A DNA stretch of 64,000 bases, taken from contig NEVA01000006.1 of the NCBI GenBank assembly GCA_002304445.1, positions 1-64,000 of the forward strand, read 5' to 3'. Below the pieces are notes generated by a model. That model was not told the origin of the DNA, did no database searches, and saw nothing but the letters and a program-made list of their open reading frames with translations. The DNA comes from Opitutia bacterium Tous-C4FEB. Lineage in GTDB: Bacteria > Verrucomicrobiota > Verrucomicrobiia > Opitutales > Opitutaceae. Of this stretch, positions 34,577-42,667 are shown in pieces (the stretch's first letter is position 1; the number at the start of each line of letters is the position of its first letter). Made by a program: the position numbers and the translations under genes.

Positions 34577-36031
34577 ATGATTACACCGCCCACCACCGCC
34601 GCTTTGCCCGCCCCTCTTCGCCGCACCAAGATCATCATCACCCTCGGGCCCGCGACCGAGAGCGAGGAGATGCTCGAAAAGCTCATCCTCGGCGGCGCCG
34701 ACATCATCCGGCTCAACATGGCCCACGCCAAACACGACTGGACCCGCACCGTCATCCGCCGCATCCGCGCGGTGAGCGCCCGCATCGGCCGCGAGGTCGC
34801 CATCATGATGGACATTAAGGGGCCCGAAATCCGCACCGGCGACCTCGAGGTGCCCATCGAGCTCAAGGCCGGCGAAATTTTCGACTTCACCGTCAAACCT
34901 GGTGCCGACCGCAACCAGTCCGAGGAGATCCGCTCCGTCGACGTAAACTACCAAGACCTCGTCAACGATATCGCCATTGGCGATACCGTCCTCGTGGACA
35001 ACGGCCTCATCCGCCTCGAAGTCCTCACCAAAGACCACGCCCACATCCGCTGCCGAGTGCTCATCCCCGGCGAGCTTAAATCCAAACGCCACATCAACCT
35101 CCCCGGCGTCACCGTCAATTTGCCCTCATTCACCGAGAAGGACCGCGCCGACTCCAACGTCGGCTTGGAGGAAGGCATCGACTTTCTCGCGCTGTCCTTC
35201 GTGCGCTCCGCCGCCGACATCAGCCTCCTGCGCGACTATCTCGAACAAAAGAAATCCCTCGTCCGCATCATAGCCAAAATCGAGGACCAGTCCGCTATCA
35301 CCAACCTCAACGAGATCATCGCCGCCACCGATTCCATTATGGTGGCCCGCGGCGATCTCGGCATCGAGTGCCCGTTTGAGGAACTGCCTGTGATTCAGCG
35401 CCGCGCCGTCCAATCCTGCATCGCCCAGGGCAAGCCCGTCATCATCGCCACCCACATGCTCGAATCGATGATCATCCAGCCCGTGCCCACGCGCGCCGAG
35501 ATCACCGATGTTGCCAACGCCGTCTACGAACAGGCCGATTGCGTGATGCTTTCCGGCGAGACCACCATCGGCAAATACCCGCTCGATTGCGTGCAGATGC
35601 TCGACAAAATCTCCCGCCGCATCGAGCGCGAGGAAGCCCCCGCCCTCCGCGAAACCGCCGTCTTCACCTCCGAGCGCATGAAGGTGCTGCACTCCGCCGT
35701 CGTTCTCGCCAACGAGCTCCCGCGCTCGAAGCTGCTCACCTTCACCCGCCACGGATTCATGGCCCACGGCCTCGCCGCGCTGCGCCCCCTCCATTCGCCG
35801 ATTCTCGCCTTCACTCCTCATCTGCCACTCCTGCGCCAGCTCCGCCTGCTCCGCGCCGTCGAGCCCTACCTGCTGCCGCTCTCCTCCGAGCCCGACGTCA
35901 CCATCGAGAACGCGATCATCACCTTGCGCCGACTCGGTCACGTCGCGCCCGGCGACAAAATCATCGTCGTCACGGACATCGTTTCCCAAGACCGCCTCGT
36001 CGACGCCATCCAGCTCCGCACGATCCGGTAA
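34577..36031 (+). CDS. pyk: pyruvate kinase
   Basis: The protein has 484 residues from the ATG at 34577. It starts RRTKIIITLGPATESEEMLE, then ADIIRLNMAHAKHDW and IMMDIKGPEIRTG; the active-site Lys is in VRIIAKIEDQSAI, and IMVARGDLGIECPFEELP and DCVMLSGETTIGKYP complete the signature. The C-terminal domain ends GDKIIVVTDIVSQDRLVDAI. It makes pyruvate and ATP from PEP and ADP. It is somewhat diverged in the N-terminal Asn/Arg loop (RLNMAHA for RLNFSHG), but all catalytic parts are present. Confidence 0.95.
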   Translation: MITPPTTAALPAPLRRTKIIITLGPATESEEMLEKLILGGADIIRLNMAHAKHDWTRTVIRRIRAVSARIGREVAIMMDIKGPEIRTGDLEVPIELKAGEIFDFTVKPGADRNQSEEIRSVDVNYQDLVNDIAIGDTVLVDNGLIRLEVLTKDHAHIRCRVLIPGELKSKRHINLPGVTVNLPSFTEKDRADSNVGLEEGIDFLALSFVRSAADISLLRDYLEQKKSLVRIIAKIEDQSAITNLNEIIAATDSIMVARGDLGIECPFEELPVIQRRAVQSCIAQGKPVIIATHMLESMIIQPVPTRAEITDVANAVYEQADCVMLSGETTIGKYPLDCVQMLDKISRRIEREEAPALRETAVFTSERMKVLHSAVVLANELPRSKLLTFTRHGFMAHGLAALRPLHSPILAFTPHLPLLRQLRLLRAVEPYLLPLSSEPDVTIENAIITLRRLGHVAPGDKIIVVTDIVSQDRLVDAIQLRTIR

Positions 36032-36221
36032 GCTTTCCGCCGATCCGAACCCTAGGGCACAGTTCGGAAAAAATTCCCCAAGATCAGAGCGGCAGGTTTT
36101 TTCAAAAAATTGCCGCCGCCCGCGGACTGCCTTTTTCACTCCTCGCGCCATCGAGTGACGATCTGCCCTGACGCTGATATTCTCGGCCCTTCTTCGATTT
36201 CCCCTCACTTCACCCGATTAA

Positions 36222-36541
36222 GTGCCGATTCAGCCCTTTAGCTTATCATCTGCTTCCGCCTCGTCGCTGTCATCCTCGAAACTTTCCGCTCCAACTTTCC
36301 CCGCAGCGGCAATCCCTTCGGCCTCAACTCCGAAATTACCGCCGCTCTCACCGGTCAAAACCCGCTCCGCCTCGCGCTCATCCCGCCCGACCGCCCCGCG
36401 ACCAACCGCGAGGGCGAACTCTGCGACCGCTGGGGCACGCCCTTCTTTTTTCACGCCGAAAGCGCCACGCGCATGACCATCACCAGCGCCGGCCCCGACA
36501 AAAAACTCCACACCCCCGACGACGAGACCTTCGCACCCTGA
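36222..36541 (+). pseudogene. small conserved secreted-type protein with a broken or non-canonical start
   Basis: In one frame 36242-36541 encodes LIICFRLVAVILETFRSNFP then NPFGLNSEITAALTG, GELCDRWGTPFFFH and SAGPDKKLHTPDDETFAP. The tail resembles the end of GspG-like pilin domains, and the start is a membrane anchor. But this frame has no ATG, GTG or TTG before the anchor, and a TAG lies at 36239. A GTG at 36222 in another frame would supply VPIQPFSL, so a -1 shift near 36245 would restore the gene. It is therefore a frameshifted gene, a sequencing error or a rare ATC start. Confidence 0.5.
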
Positions 36542-36658
36542 AGCCCGTCCTTCCTTCTCATTAGAAGATGGAGTCGGCGTGACCCCACCCGGCTTCTGAA
36601 CCGCCCCTCGCCGCCCCCGGCACTTGCCAAATCAGGTCCGCTCCGTTGGCTCCCGACT

Positions 36659-37054
36659 GTGCGCCACAAACTCTCCCTCGTCCTCACGCTGTGCGCGTGG
36701 CTTCTCGCCACCGGCAGCCACTGGGATGTGGTGCAGACGTTCGCCTGGGGCCGCATGATCGCGACCTACTCGCAAACCATGTCGCTCACCCAAGCCGTGG
36801 AAAAGACCTTCAGCGCCGGCGCGACCTGCGGCGTCTGCGCAGTCGTCGCCGCCGCCAAATCGCAGGACTCCGCCCATCCCACTTCGCCCGCCGCAGGTAA
36901 GTCCCTCGAAAAAATCCATCTCGTCTTCGCCCCCGCGCCCGCCGCGCCGCTCCTGCTTTCGTCCGCTTCATTTTCGTGGTCGCTTAGCGACCAATCGGTC
37001 CCCGTCACCTGCCGCGCCGCGCCCCCCGTGCCGCCGCCGCGAGCCTTGGCCTGA
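36659..37054 (+). CDS. small exported protein at the start of the metal island
   Basis: About 131 residues from a GTG at 36659. The signal-like start is VRHKLSLVLTLCAWLLATGS, followed by HWDVVQTFAWGRMIATYSQT and AVEKTFSAGATCGVCAVVAA. The CGVC pair could bind metal or form a disulfide. The remainder is Pro/Ala-rich. Similar short proteins with a Trp-His start and a CxxC are often found beside metal-efflux genes; this is from memory of the family pattern and not verified. It lies 144 bases before a TonB receptor on the same strand. Confidence 0.65.
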   Translation: MRHKLSLVLTLCAWLLATGSHWDVVQTFAWGRMIATYSQTMSLTQAVEKTFSAGATCGVCAVVAAAKSQDSAHPTSPAAGKSLEKIHLVFAPAPAAPLLLSSASFSWSLSDQSVPVTCRAAPPVPPPRALA

Positions 37055-37064
37055 GTTCACCCGC

Positions 37065-37088
37065 GTAGTGCCGGCCGTCGCCGGCCTC
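37065..37088 (+). repeat. GTAG-footed hairpin
   Basis: GTAGTGCCGGC-cgt-cgccggcctc forms a short hairpin with the GTAG foot. A partly degenerate inverted partner with gctcctat lies near 37131. It sits between the small exported protein and the TonB receptor gene. Confidence 0.55.
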
Positions 37089-37198
37089 CGTTTCGAAATG
37101 GCGGCGGCTCCGTGCCGCAATTCCGCCCCGCTCCTATCGGAGCAACCGCCGCGCCGCCGCGCGCCCGCGGTCTTCCAAACTCAGCCTGCGTTCCACCC

Positions 37199-39475
37199 AT
37201 GTCTCTCTGTCCCTCCTTCTCTCCTTTTCTCCATCTCGCCGCCTGCTCGCTCCTCCTAGGCTCCGCCCTTTCCGCGCAGACGACCCAACTCGTCGCCAAG
37301 GACGATCCCGTCATGCTCGACCGCATCGACGTCATCGCCGACAAAGCCAAAAACTTTTCGCTCCCCCTCGACGCCGCCCCCACCACCGGCTCCCGCCTCG
37401 GCCTCGCCGTGCGCGACTTGCCCGCGAGCGTCTCGGTCATCACGCAAGAAATGATGCAGCTCCGCGGCCTTCGCACCGCCGTCGAGTCCGTCGAATCCGC
37501 CGTCGGCATGACCGGCGGCACCAACTTCGGCTCCATCCCCACTTACTCCACGCGCGGTTTTGGCGGCAACAACGTCACCATCCTCCGCGACGGTATCCGC
37601 CAAAACACCGCCTCCCAATCCTCCCGCACCGTCGACTCGTTTCTCCTCGACCGCGTCGAAGTCTTGAAGGGCCCGTCGTCCCTCATGTTCGGCGAAGGCG
37701 CCGTCGGCGGCGCGATCAACTACGTCTCGAAAAACCCCGACCGCACCCGCCGCGGCGAACTCCTCGCCAGCATCGGCCCTTGGTCCACCTATCGCATCGG
37801 CGTCGGCCTCGGCGGCCCGATTCCGTCTCTCAACGCTCAACCCTCGACTCTCAGCTCCGTATCCTACCGCCTCGACCTCGTCCAAAATTCCACCGGCGGC
37901 TACCAAGACCGCAACCAACAGGATTATCTCGGTCTCGCCGGCGCCCTCGGCTGGCGCGTGAGCGACCGCCTTTCGCTCACCTACTTCACCACTTGGCTCT
38001 CCGATTCCGTCGAGAGCTACTACGGCAACCCCGTCGTCTACGACGCTGTCATCAACACCACGGTCGCCGGTGCCCAGCCCGAGGTCCGTCTCTTCAACGG
38101 CGCCACCGACCGCTTCGTCAACCCCCGCGTCGATCCCGCCGCCCGACGCACCAACTACAACATCCTCGACAACTACGCCGACACCGAAAACTCCTTCAAC
38201 CGTCTCCGCGCCGAGCTCACCCTCGCCCCCGACCTCGAACTCCGCAACGAAACCTACGCCGCCACCCAGGTCCTCAAATGGCGCAACCTCGAGACCAACA
38301 CTTGGAACCCCGTCACCCGTCTCGTCGCCCGCTCTTCGTTTGTCCACATCTACCGCGACGATGTCCTTCTCGGTAACCGCCTCGACCTCTCCCTCCGCCG
38401 GCCGCTCTTCGGCCTCACCAACCGTTTCCTCATCGGCGCCAGCATCGAGCACAACGACCAGATCCGCGGCGGCGCTCCCGCCAACGTCCCCACCGTGCTT
38501 TCCAGCGTCTCACTCCTCAACCCCGACGTCGGTCGCGGTCCCGTCGCCCGCGAGCAAAAAACCTCCCGCGTCGTAGTCGGCACCCACGCCCTCTTCGCCG
38601 AAAACATTCTCGAACTCACGCCCGCCCTGAAACTCGTCGGCGGTCTGCGCTACGATCACATCTCCCTCCAGCGCGACACTCTGTTCAACCCCACCACCGC
38701 CACGCCCACCCCGTTCTCCACCTTCAAGAAGGGCTACCGCCCCGTAACCGGCCGCGCCGGCCTCGTCTGGTCCGCCACCAACACCCTCAACGCTTACGCC
38801 GCCACCAGCACCGCCGCCGAGCCCGTCACCCAACTCGTCGGCCTCGCCGCGGCCAACGCCGACTTCTCCCTGCAAAAAGGCCGCCAACTCGAGGTCGGCC
38901 TCAAGGGCACGCTGCTCCGCGACCGTCTCGACTTCACCCTCGCCTACTTCGACATCGAGAAGAACGACCTGCTCACCTCTACCCTCGATCCCACCACCGG
39001 CGTGCGTATCAGCCAACAAATCGGCTCGCAGAAATCCTCCGGCGTCGAAGCCGCCTTCGCCCTCTCCCCCGCCGACGGCTGGCGCATCGAGCTCAACGCC
39101 GCCTACACCGCCGCCGAGTTCGGCGCGTTCAACGAAAACCTCGGCACCGGCGTCATCTCCCGAAAGGGCAAAGTCCCGGGCAACGTCCCCGACTGGGTCG
39201 CGAATGCCTTCGTCTCAAAACGCTTCGCCTCCGGCCTCACGTTCAGCGGCGGCCCCCGCTACGTCGGCGACCGCTACGGCAACACCAACAACTCCGTCAT
39301 CGCCAAAGCCTACACCACCGTAGACGCCTCCGTGAGCTATCCTTTGGGCCGCTCAACAATCACCCTCCGCGGTCGCAGCCTCCTCGACGAGGACTACGAA
39401 CCCATCGCCGGCACCACCATGCGCCGCCTCGCCGACCCCATCTCCGCCGAACTCACTCTCCGCACTCTCTTTTAA
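37199..39475 (+). CDS. TonB-dependent outer-membrane receptor (siderophore-receptor type)
   Basis: The protein has 758 residues from the ATG at 37199, giving a signal peptide (FLHLAACSLLLGSALSAQ). The plug domain is VRDLPASVSVITQEMMQLRG ... STRGFGGNNVTILRDGIRQN ... DRVEVLKGPSSLMFGEGAVG, typical of siderophore receptors. The barrel ends with the terminal aromatic TLRTLF. It would import a ligand, probably a metal complex, with TonB-ExbBD. Its position at the head of a metal-handling island suggests copper, zinc or metallophore rather than iron, but the sequence cannot decide. A CTCTCAA-type repeat lies in frame at 37826-37857 (residues ~210-220). Confidence 0.9.
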   Translation: MSLCPSFSPFLHLAACSLLLGSALSAQTTQLVAKDDPVMLDRIDVIADKAKNFSLPLDAAPTTGSRLGLAVRDLPASVSVITQEMMQLRGLRTAVESVESAVGMTGGTNFGSIPTYSTRGFGGNNVTILRDGIRQNTASQSSRTVDSFLLDRVEVLKGPSSLMFGEGAVGGAINYVSKNPDRTRRGELLASIGPWSTYRIGVGLGGPIPSLNAQPSTLSSVSYRLDLVQNSTGGYQDRNQQDYLGLAGALGWRVSDRLSLTYFTTWLSDSVESYYGNPVVYDAVINTTVAGAQPEVRLFNGATDRFVNPRVDPAARRTNYNILDNYADTENSFNRLRAELTLAPDLELRNETYAATQVLKWRNLETNTWNPVTRLVARSSFVHIYRDDVLLGNRLDLSLRRPLFGLTNRFLIGASIEHNDQIRGGAPANVPTVLSSVSLLNPDVGRGPVAREQKTSRVVVGTHALFAENILELTPALKLVGGLRYDHISLQRDTLFNPTTATPTPFSTFKKGYRPVTGRAGLVWSATNTLNAYAATSTAAEPVTQLVGLAAANADFSLQKGRQLEVGLKGTLLRDRLDFTLAYFDIEKNDLLTSTLDPTTGVRISQQIGSQKSSGVEAAFALSPADGWRIELNAAYTAAEFGAFNENLGTGVISRKGKVPGNVPDWVANAFVSKRFASGLTFSGGPRYVGDRYGNTNNSVIAKAYTTVDASVSYPLGRSTITLRGRSLLDEDYEPIAGTTMRRLADPISAELTLRTLF
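37826..37857 (+). repeat. CTCTCAA-type repeat in frame in the TonB receptor gene
   Basis: The tandem tctctcaacgctcaaccc then tcgactctcagctc encodes SLNAQPSTLSS between two barrel strands. The same sequence type lies outside genes at 21401, 50146 and 54144. Confidence 0.6.
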
Positions 39476-39479
39476 AAAA

Positions 39480-39505
39480 GTAGGGCAGGGTCTCCGACCC
39501 GCCCT
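39480..39505 (+). repeat. GTAGGG-type hairpin repeat
   Basis: GTAGGGCAGGGTCTCCGACC then cgccct. A near-identical copy lies at 43442-43467. It starts 5 bases after the TonB receptor stop. Confidence 0.65.
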
Positions 39506-39517
39506 TTCAATTTTCCC

Positions 39518-39595
39518 GTCATTGCGAGGAGCGCAGCGACGCGGCAATCCATCTGCTCATTCGTCACGCGCCTCGCGTCCCCCGCCGTCGCAAAG
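39518..39595. repeat. degenerate copy of the 2668-2741 hairpin core
   Basis: gtcattgcgaggagcgcagc then gacgcggcaatcc matches the left half of the core at 2668. The right half (gcctcgcg ... gtcgcaaag) is degraded, and the 16-bp terminal repeats of the 2640 element are absent. Confidence 0.65.
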
Positions 39596-39619
39596 TCCAA
39601 TCATTCTCCCCCCTCTCCC

Positions 39620-40990
39620 ATGCGCCCTCTTCCCTCCGCCATGCTCTCCGCCCTCCTCCTCGCCGCACTCCTCCCCGTCGCCTCCGCCACGCCCACTCCG
39701 TCTCTCAACTCTCAACCCGCAACGCTCAACCTTGCTTCCCCCGCCCCCGCCGACACCCAGTGCTCCAGTCTCACCCAAGCCCCCGACGGCACGCTCCACC
39801 TCACTTACTACGGCCCCGCCCCCGCCGACGCCGCGCCCAACGCGCGCACGCTCTGGCACGCCACCCTCGCGCCCAACGCCACCACGTTTTCCCCGCCGCG
39901 CCCCATCGTCACGACTCCGCTCCTCATGGAGAATTGGGCCGACTTCGCGACGCTCGCCGTCGGCACCGACGGCGCACTCACCGCCCAGTGGTTTCAAAAA
40001 TCCGCGCCCGACGCCCACGGCTACAACGGTTGGTTTTCCCGTTCTGCTGACGGCGGTCGCACCTGGCGCACTCCGGCCCGGCTCGGCCACGAATTCGTCG
40101 CCCTCGCCCCGCTCAGCCAAGGTCGCACGCTTGCGGTTTGGCTCGAAAGCACGCGCCCGCTCGAAGGCCATAACCACCTTCCTCCGACGGATCCGAGCGC
40201 CCCTTACCAGCCCGCCATGAAGCTTCTCGCCCGGCTTCTCTCGCCCGACGGCACGAGCCTCGGTGACTGGACCGTCGATCCCGACGTCTGCACCTGCTGC
40301 CAAAACACCGTTGCGGTCCTCCCCGGCGACCGCGTCTTCGTCGCCTACCGCGGCCACACCCGCGACGAGATCCGCGACAACCTTCACACCACCTTCGACC
40401 TCGCCACCGCTACGTGGTCCAAGCTCACCACGCTCCGCGACGACGGCTGGAAAATCGCCGCCTGCCCCGTCAATGGCCCCGCTGCCGACTCGCTCGGCTC
40501 CACCCTCGCCGTCTCGTGGTTCACCGCCGCCGAAGGCATCGCCCGCGTCTTCGCCCGTATCTCCGTCGATGCCGGCACCGCCTTCACCGCCCCGGTGCAG
40601 ATCGACCTCGGCCGACCCATCGGTCGCCTCGAAACCGTCGCCCTGCCCGATCGCTCCGCCGTTTTTCTCTGGTTGGAAATGAAGTCGGAAAAAAATGCCG
40701 CCGGTCTCTATGCCCGCCGCCTTTTCCCCGACGGCCGCCTCTCCGCTCCGCAACTGCTCACCACCACCACGCAGGCCCGCACCGGCGGCTTCCCCCGCGC
40801 CGCCCTCCGCCTCGACGGCTCACTGCTCATTTCCTTCACCCAAACCGGCGACTCCCCCCAAGTCCGCACCCTCACCTTCGACCCCGCGCCGCTCGTCCCC
40901 CAGACCACCCTGACCTTTCGCGGTGGCGCCGGGAACTCCGGGCCCGGTGGTTTCGAATTCTGCATCGCCGTCTCCGCCACCGTCCATTAA
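39620..40990 (+). CDS. secreted sialidase-like beta-propeller protein with a CxCC motif
   Basis: The protein has 456 residues with a signal peptide (MLSALLLAALLPVASA). Repeats resembling the Asp-box of sialidases are seen (FSRSADGGRTWRTP; DGALTAQWF; DGSLLISFTQ), indicating a six-bladed propeller. The middle holds DPDVCTCCQNTVAV, a CxCC motif that could bind a metal. Sialidase catalytic residues cannot be placed with confidence, so an enzyme activity is not claimed. It lies between the TonB receptor and a CusF-like gene on the same strand, so a role in extracytoplasmic metal handling is plausible. A CTCTCAA repeat at 39701-39731 is in frame just after the signal peptide. Confidence 0.75.
   Translation: MRPLPSAMLSALLLAALLPVASATPTPSLNSQPATLNLASPAPADTQCSSLTQAPDGTLHLTYYGPAPADAAPNARTLWHATLAPNATTFSPPRPIVTTPLLMENWADFATLAVGTDGALTAQWFQKSAPDAHGYNGWFSRSADGGRTWRTPARLGHEFVALAPLSQGRTLAVWLESTRPLEGHNHLPPTDPSAPYQPAMKLLARLLSPDGTSLGDWTVDPDVCTCCQNTVAVLPGDRVFVAYRGHTRDEIRDNLHTTFDLATATWSKLTTLRDDGWKIAACPVNGPAADSLGSTLAVSWFTAAEGIARVFARISVDAGTAFTAPVQIDLGRPIGRLETVALPDRSAVFLWLEMKSEKNAAGLYARRLFPDGRLSAPQLLTTTTQARTGGFPRAALRLDGSLLISFTQTGDSPQVRTLTFDPAPLVPQTTLTFRGGAGNSGPGGFEFCIAVSATVH
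39701..39731 (+). repeat. CTCTCAA-type repeat in frame near the N-terminus of the propeller protein
   Basis: tctctcaactctcaacccgc then aacgctcaacc encodes SLNSQPATLNL directly after the predicted signal-peptide cleavage region. Confidence 0.6.
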
Positions 40991-41016
40991 ACCGCCTCTC
41001 AAATCTCCTATCTCTC

Positions 41017-41442
41017 ATGAAATTCCTCACTCTCCTCATCCTCGCCCTCGCCGCGCTCGCCCCCGTCACGCTCCGCGCCGCCGCCGAGAAAACCACCGCC
41101 AAAAACTGCGGCTGCGACTGCTGCAAAGGCAAAGCCATCTGCTGCTGCAACACCGAAGCCGCCGCCTCGGCCTCACCGGCTGCCGCCAACCCGAGCGCGC
41201 CCACCGCCGCGCCCGAGATCAAGCGCTACGCCCTCCGCGGCGTCGTCGTCGCCGTTGACGCCGACAAATCCGCCCTCCGCGTGAAGCACGAAGAAATCCC
41301 CGGCTTCATGCGCGCGATGACCATGCAGTTCAAAGTCGATGCCCCCACGCTCACCGCCGCCAAAGTCGGCGCCGCCCTCACCGGCCAGATGTCCCGCCAA
41401 GGCAAAGATTGGGTCCTCGAAGCGGTGAAGTTCCTGCCTTGA
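41017..41442 (+). CDS. periplasmic copper-binding protein with Cys cluster and CusF-like domain
   Basis: The protein has 141 residues with a signal peptide (MKFLTLLILALAALAPVTLR). After it comes a Cys-rich stretch (KNCGCDCCKGKAICCCN). The C-terminal ~75 residues are CusF-like: YALRGVVVAVDADKSALRVK then HEEIPGFMRAMTMQFKV, with the Met residues CusF uses for Cu(I)/Ag(I). The Cys-rich segment in front of a CusF fold is unusual. It follows the propeller-protein gene by 26 bases and precedes the convergent sigma operon. Confidence 0.85.
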   Translation: MKFLTLLILALAALAPVTLRAAAEKTTAKNCGCDCCKGKAICCCNTEAAASASPAAANPSAPTAAPEIKRYALRGVVVAVDADKSALRVKHEEIPGFMRAMTMQFKVDAPTLTAAKVGAALTGQMSRQGKDWVLEAVKFLP

Positions 41443-41445
41443 ACG

Positions 41446-41471
41446 GTGGAGCCCGATGTCCCCATCGGGTT
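41446..41471 (+). repeat. hairpin repeat after the CusF-like gene
   Basis: gtggagcccgatg-tcc-ccatcgggttt forms a short hairpin of the same general form as the GTAG REPs but with GTGG at the foot. It may end transcription of the upstream genes. Confidence 0.45.
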
Positions 41472-41606
41472 TCTGTGCCCTTTGTCAGCCCCACCCCGTC
41501 GGCAATCCACCGCCGCCCTCCCGCGCCGGTGAGCAGCCGAAGCGGCAGTCCTACGCGTTCGCTCCTCGGCGAATTAGATTGGCGTTCTTCTCCGGCAGCT
41601 CCTCGC

Positions 41607-42239
41607 CTACGCCCACGGCATCAGCGCCGCGCGTAGTTTCTCCTTCGCCCGCGCCACCCGAGATTCCACGGCCTTCACCGAGCAGCCCAGCATGGCCGCG
41701 ATCTCTGCTTGTCGCAGGCCTTCATATTCAAACAGCACCAGCGCCTCGCGCAATTCCCCCGGCAGCGCCGCCACCGCGGCCTGCACCGCCGCCGCCCGCT
41801 CGGCCCGTTCCAGCCCGCCACCGTCTCCGGTTCTCCTCGTCTCTCCTTCTCTCCGTCCCTCCCTCTCCCCGTCTTCCGTCTCGATCCACTCTTCGAGCGC
41901 GATCGTCGGCCGTCGCCGCCACCAACGCAGTCGGTTGCGCGCGACATTCACCGCGATCGCAAAAATCCACGGCCGCACCGCCGCCCCTGCTCGAAACTGT
42001 TCCCGCTTTTGCCACACGCGGACCATCGTCTCCTGCGCCAGCTCTTCGGCCTCGCCCGCGTTGAACACGATCCGCGCAATCACCCGTTTCACCGGCAACT
42101 CCCAACGGCCGATCAGGACTCCCATCGCCGCCTCGTCTCCCGTCCGCACCCGCGCCATGAGCACCGCATCCTCCGCCGCGGCGCGCTCGACCTCTTCGTC
42201 ACCTCCCGTCGCTCCTCGACCCTCGCCCGTCGCCTTCAT
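41607..42239 (-). CDS. ECF sigma factor (CnrH-like position)
   Basis: About 210 residues from the ATG at 42239. Region 2 is LIGRWELPVKRVIARIVFNA then EAEELAQETMVRVWQKREQF and RPWIFAIAVNVARNRLRWW; region 4 is LPGELREALVLFEYEGLRQA then EIAAMLGCSVKAVESRVARA, the -35-binding helix-turn-helix. A long polar linker joins them. It is the last gene of a three-gene operon after a membrane-anchored small protein and a periplasmic sensor-like protein, the gene order of cnrYXH. Its ATG overlaps the upstream stop by one base (TGATG). It probably drives the metal genes. Confidence 0.92.
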   Translation of the reverse strand: MKATGEGRGATGGDEEVERAAAEDAVLMARVRTGDEAAMGVLIGRWELPVKRVIARIVFNAGEAEELAQETMVRVWQKREQFRAGAAVRPWIFAIAVNVARNRLRWWRRRPTIALEEWIETEDGEREGRREGETRRTGDGGGLERAERAAAVQAAVAALPGELREALVLFEYEGLRQAEIAAMLGCSVKAVESRVARAKEKLRAALMPWA

Positions 42240-42667
42240 CAAGGCTTCACCCGCACGTTCGGCGCTCCGGCATGATCGTGATCCGCCACCCGCGGCTGCA
42301 CGATCCCAAGATAACGGTGCCCCTGCTCCGCCGGCATCAATGCCGCGACGTTTTTAAAATGCTGCGTCATCGCGTCGACGCACACCCGCTCCAGCCGGGC
42401 GATCTCCGCCGCGGGCGCCTTGCGTTCCCGCGCATCGAGGATCGCCGCGCAGTGCTCGCCGCACTCCACACTGAAGTCGTCGTGTAGCTTTTTCACCGCC
42501 GCCGCCTGCGCGTCGCTCAAGCGAAATTCCACCCGCAGCCACGCCATCGCGTCGCCTGCCTGCGCCGCTCGCCGCAGCGCCGGATCGTCGTTGAGGGTGA
42601 AGAACGCCGCAAAAGCGACCGCGCCCGCCGCCACGGCAATCGCCAGAGTAATGACCCAGTTTCTCAT
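42239..42667 (-). CDS. periplasmic heavy-metal sensor-like protein (CnrX/Spy-like)
   Basis: The protein has 142 residues from the ATG at 42667. An N-terminal anchor (MRNWVITLAIAVAAGAVAFA) is followed by a helical hairpin domain with EFRLSDAQAAAVKKLHDDFS and VECGEHCAAI, then HFKNVAALMPAEQGHRYLGI. The C-x2-HC pattern and nearby His/Met are plausible metal ligands. It occupies the position of CnrX, the metal sensor that controls the anti-sigma factor in Cupriavidus. It overlaps both neighbours, which supports a single signalling unit. Confidence 0.8.
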   Translation of the reverse strand: MRNWVITLAIAVAAGAVAFAAFFTLNDDPALRRAAQAGDAMAWLRVEFRLSDAQAAAVKKLHDDFSVECGEHCAAILDARERKAPAAEIARLERVCVDAMTQHFKNVAALMPAEQGHRYLGIVQPRVADHDHAGAPNVRVKP

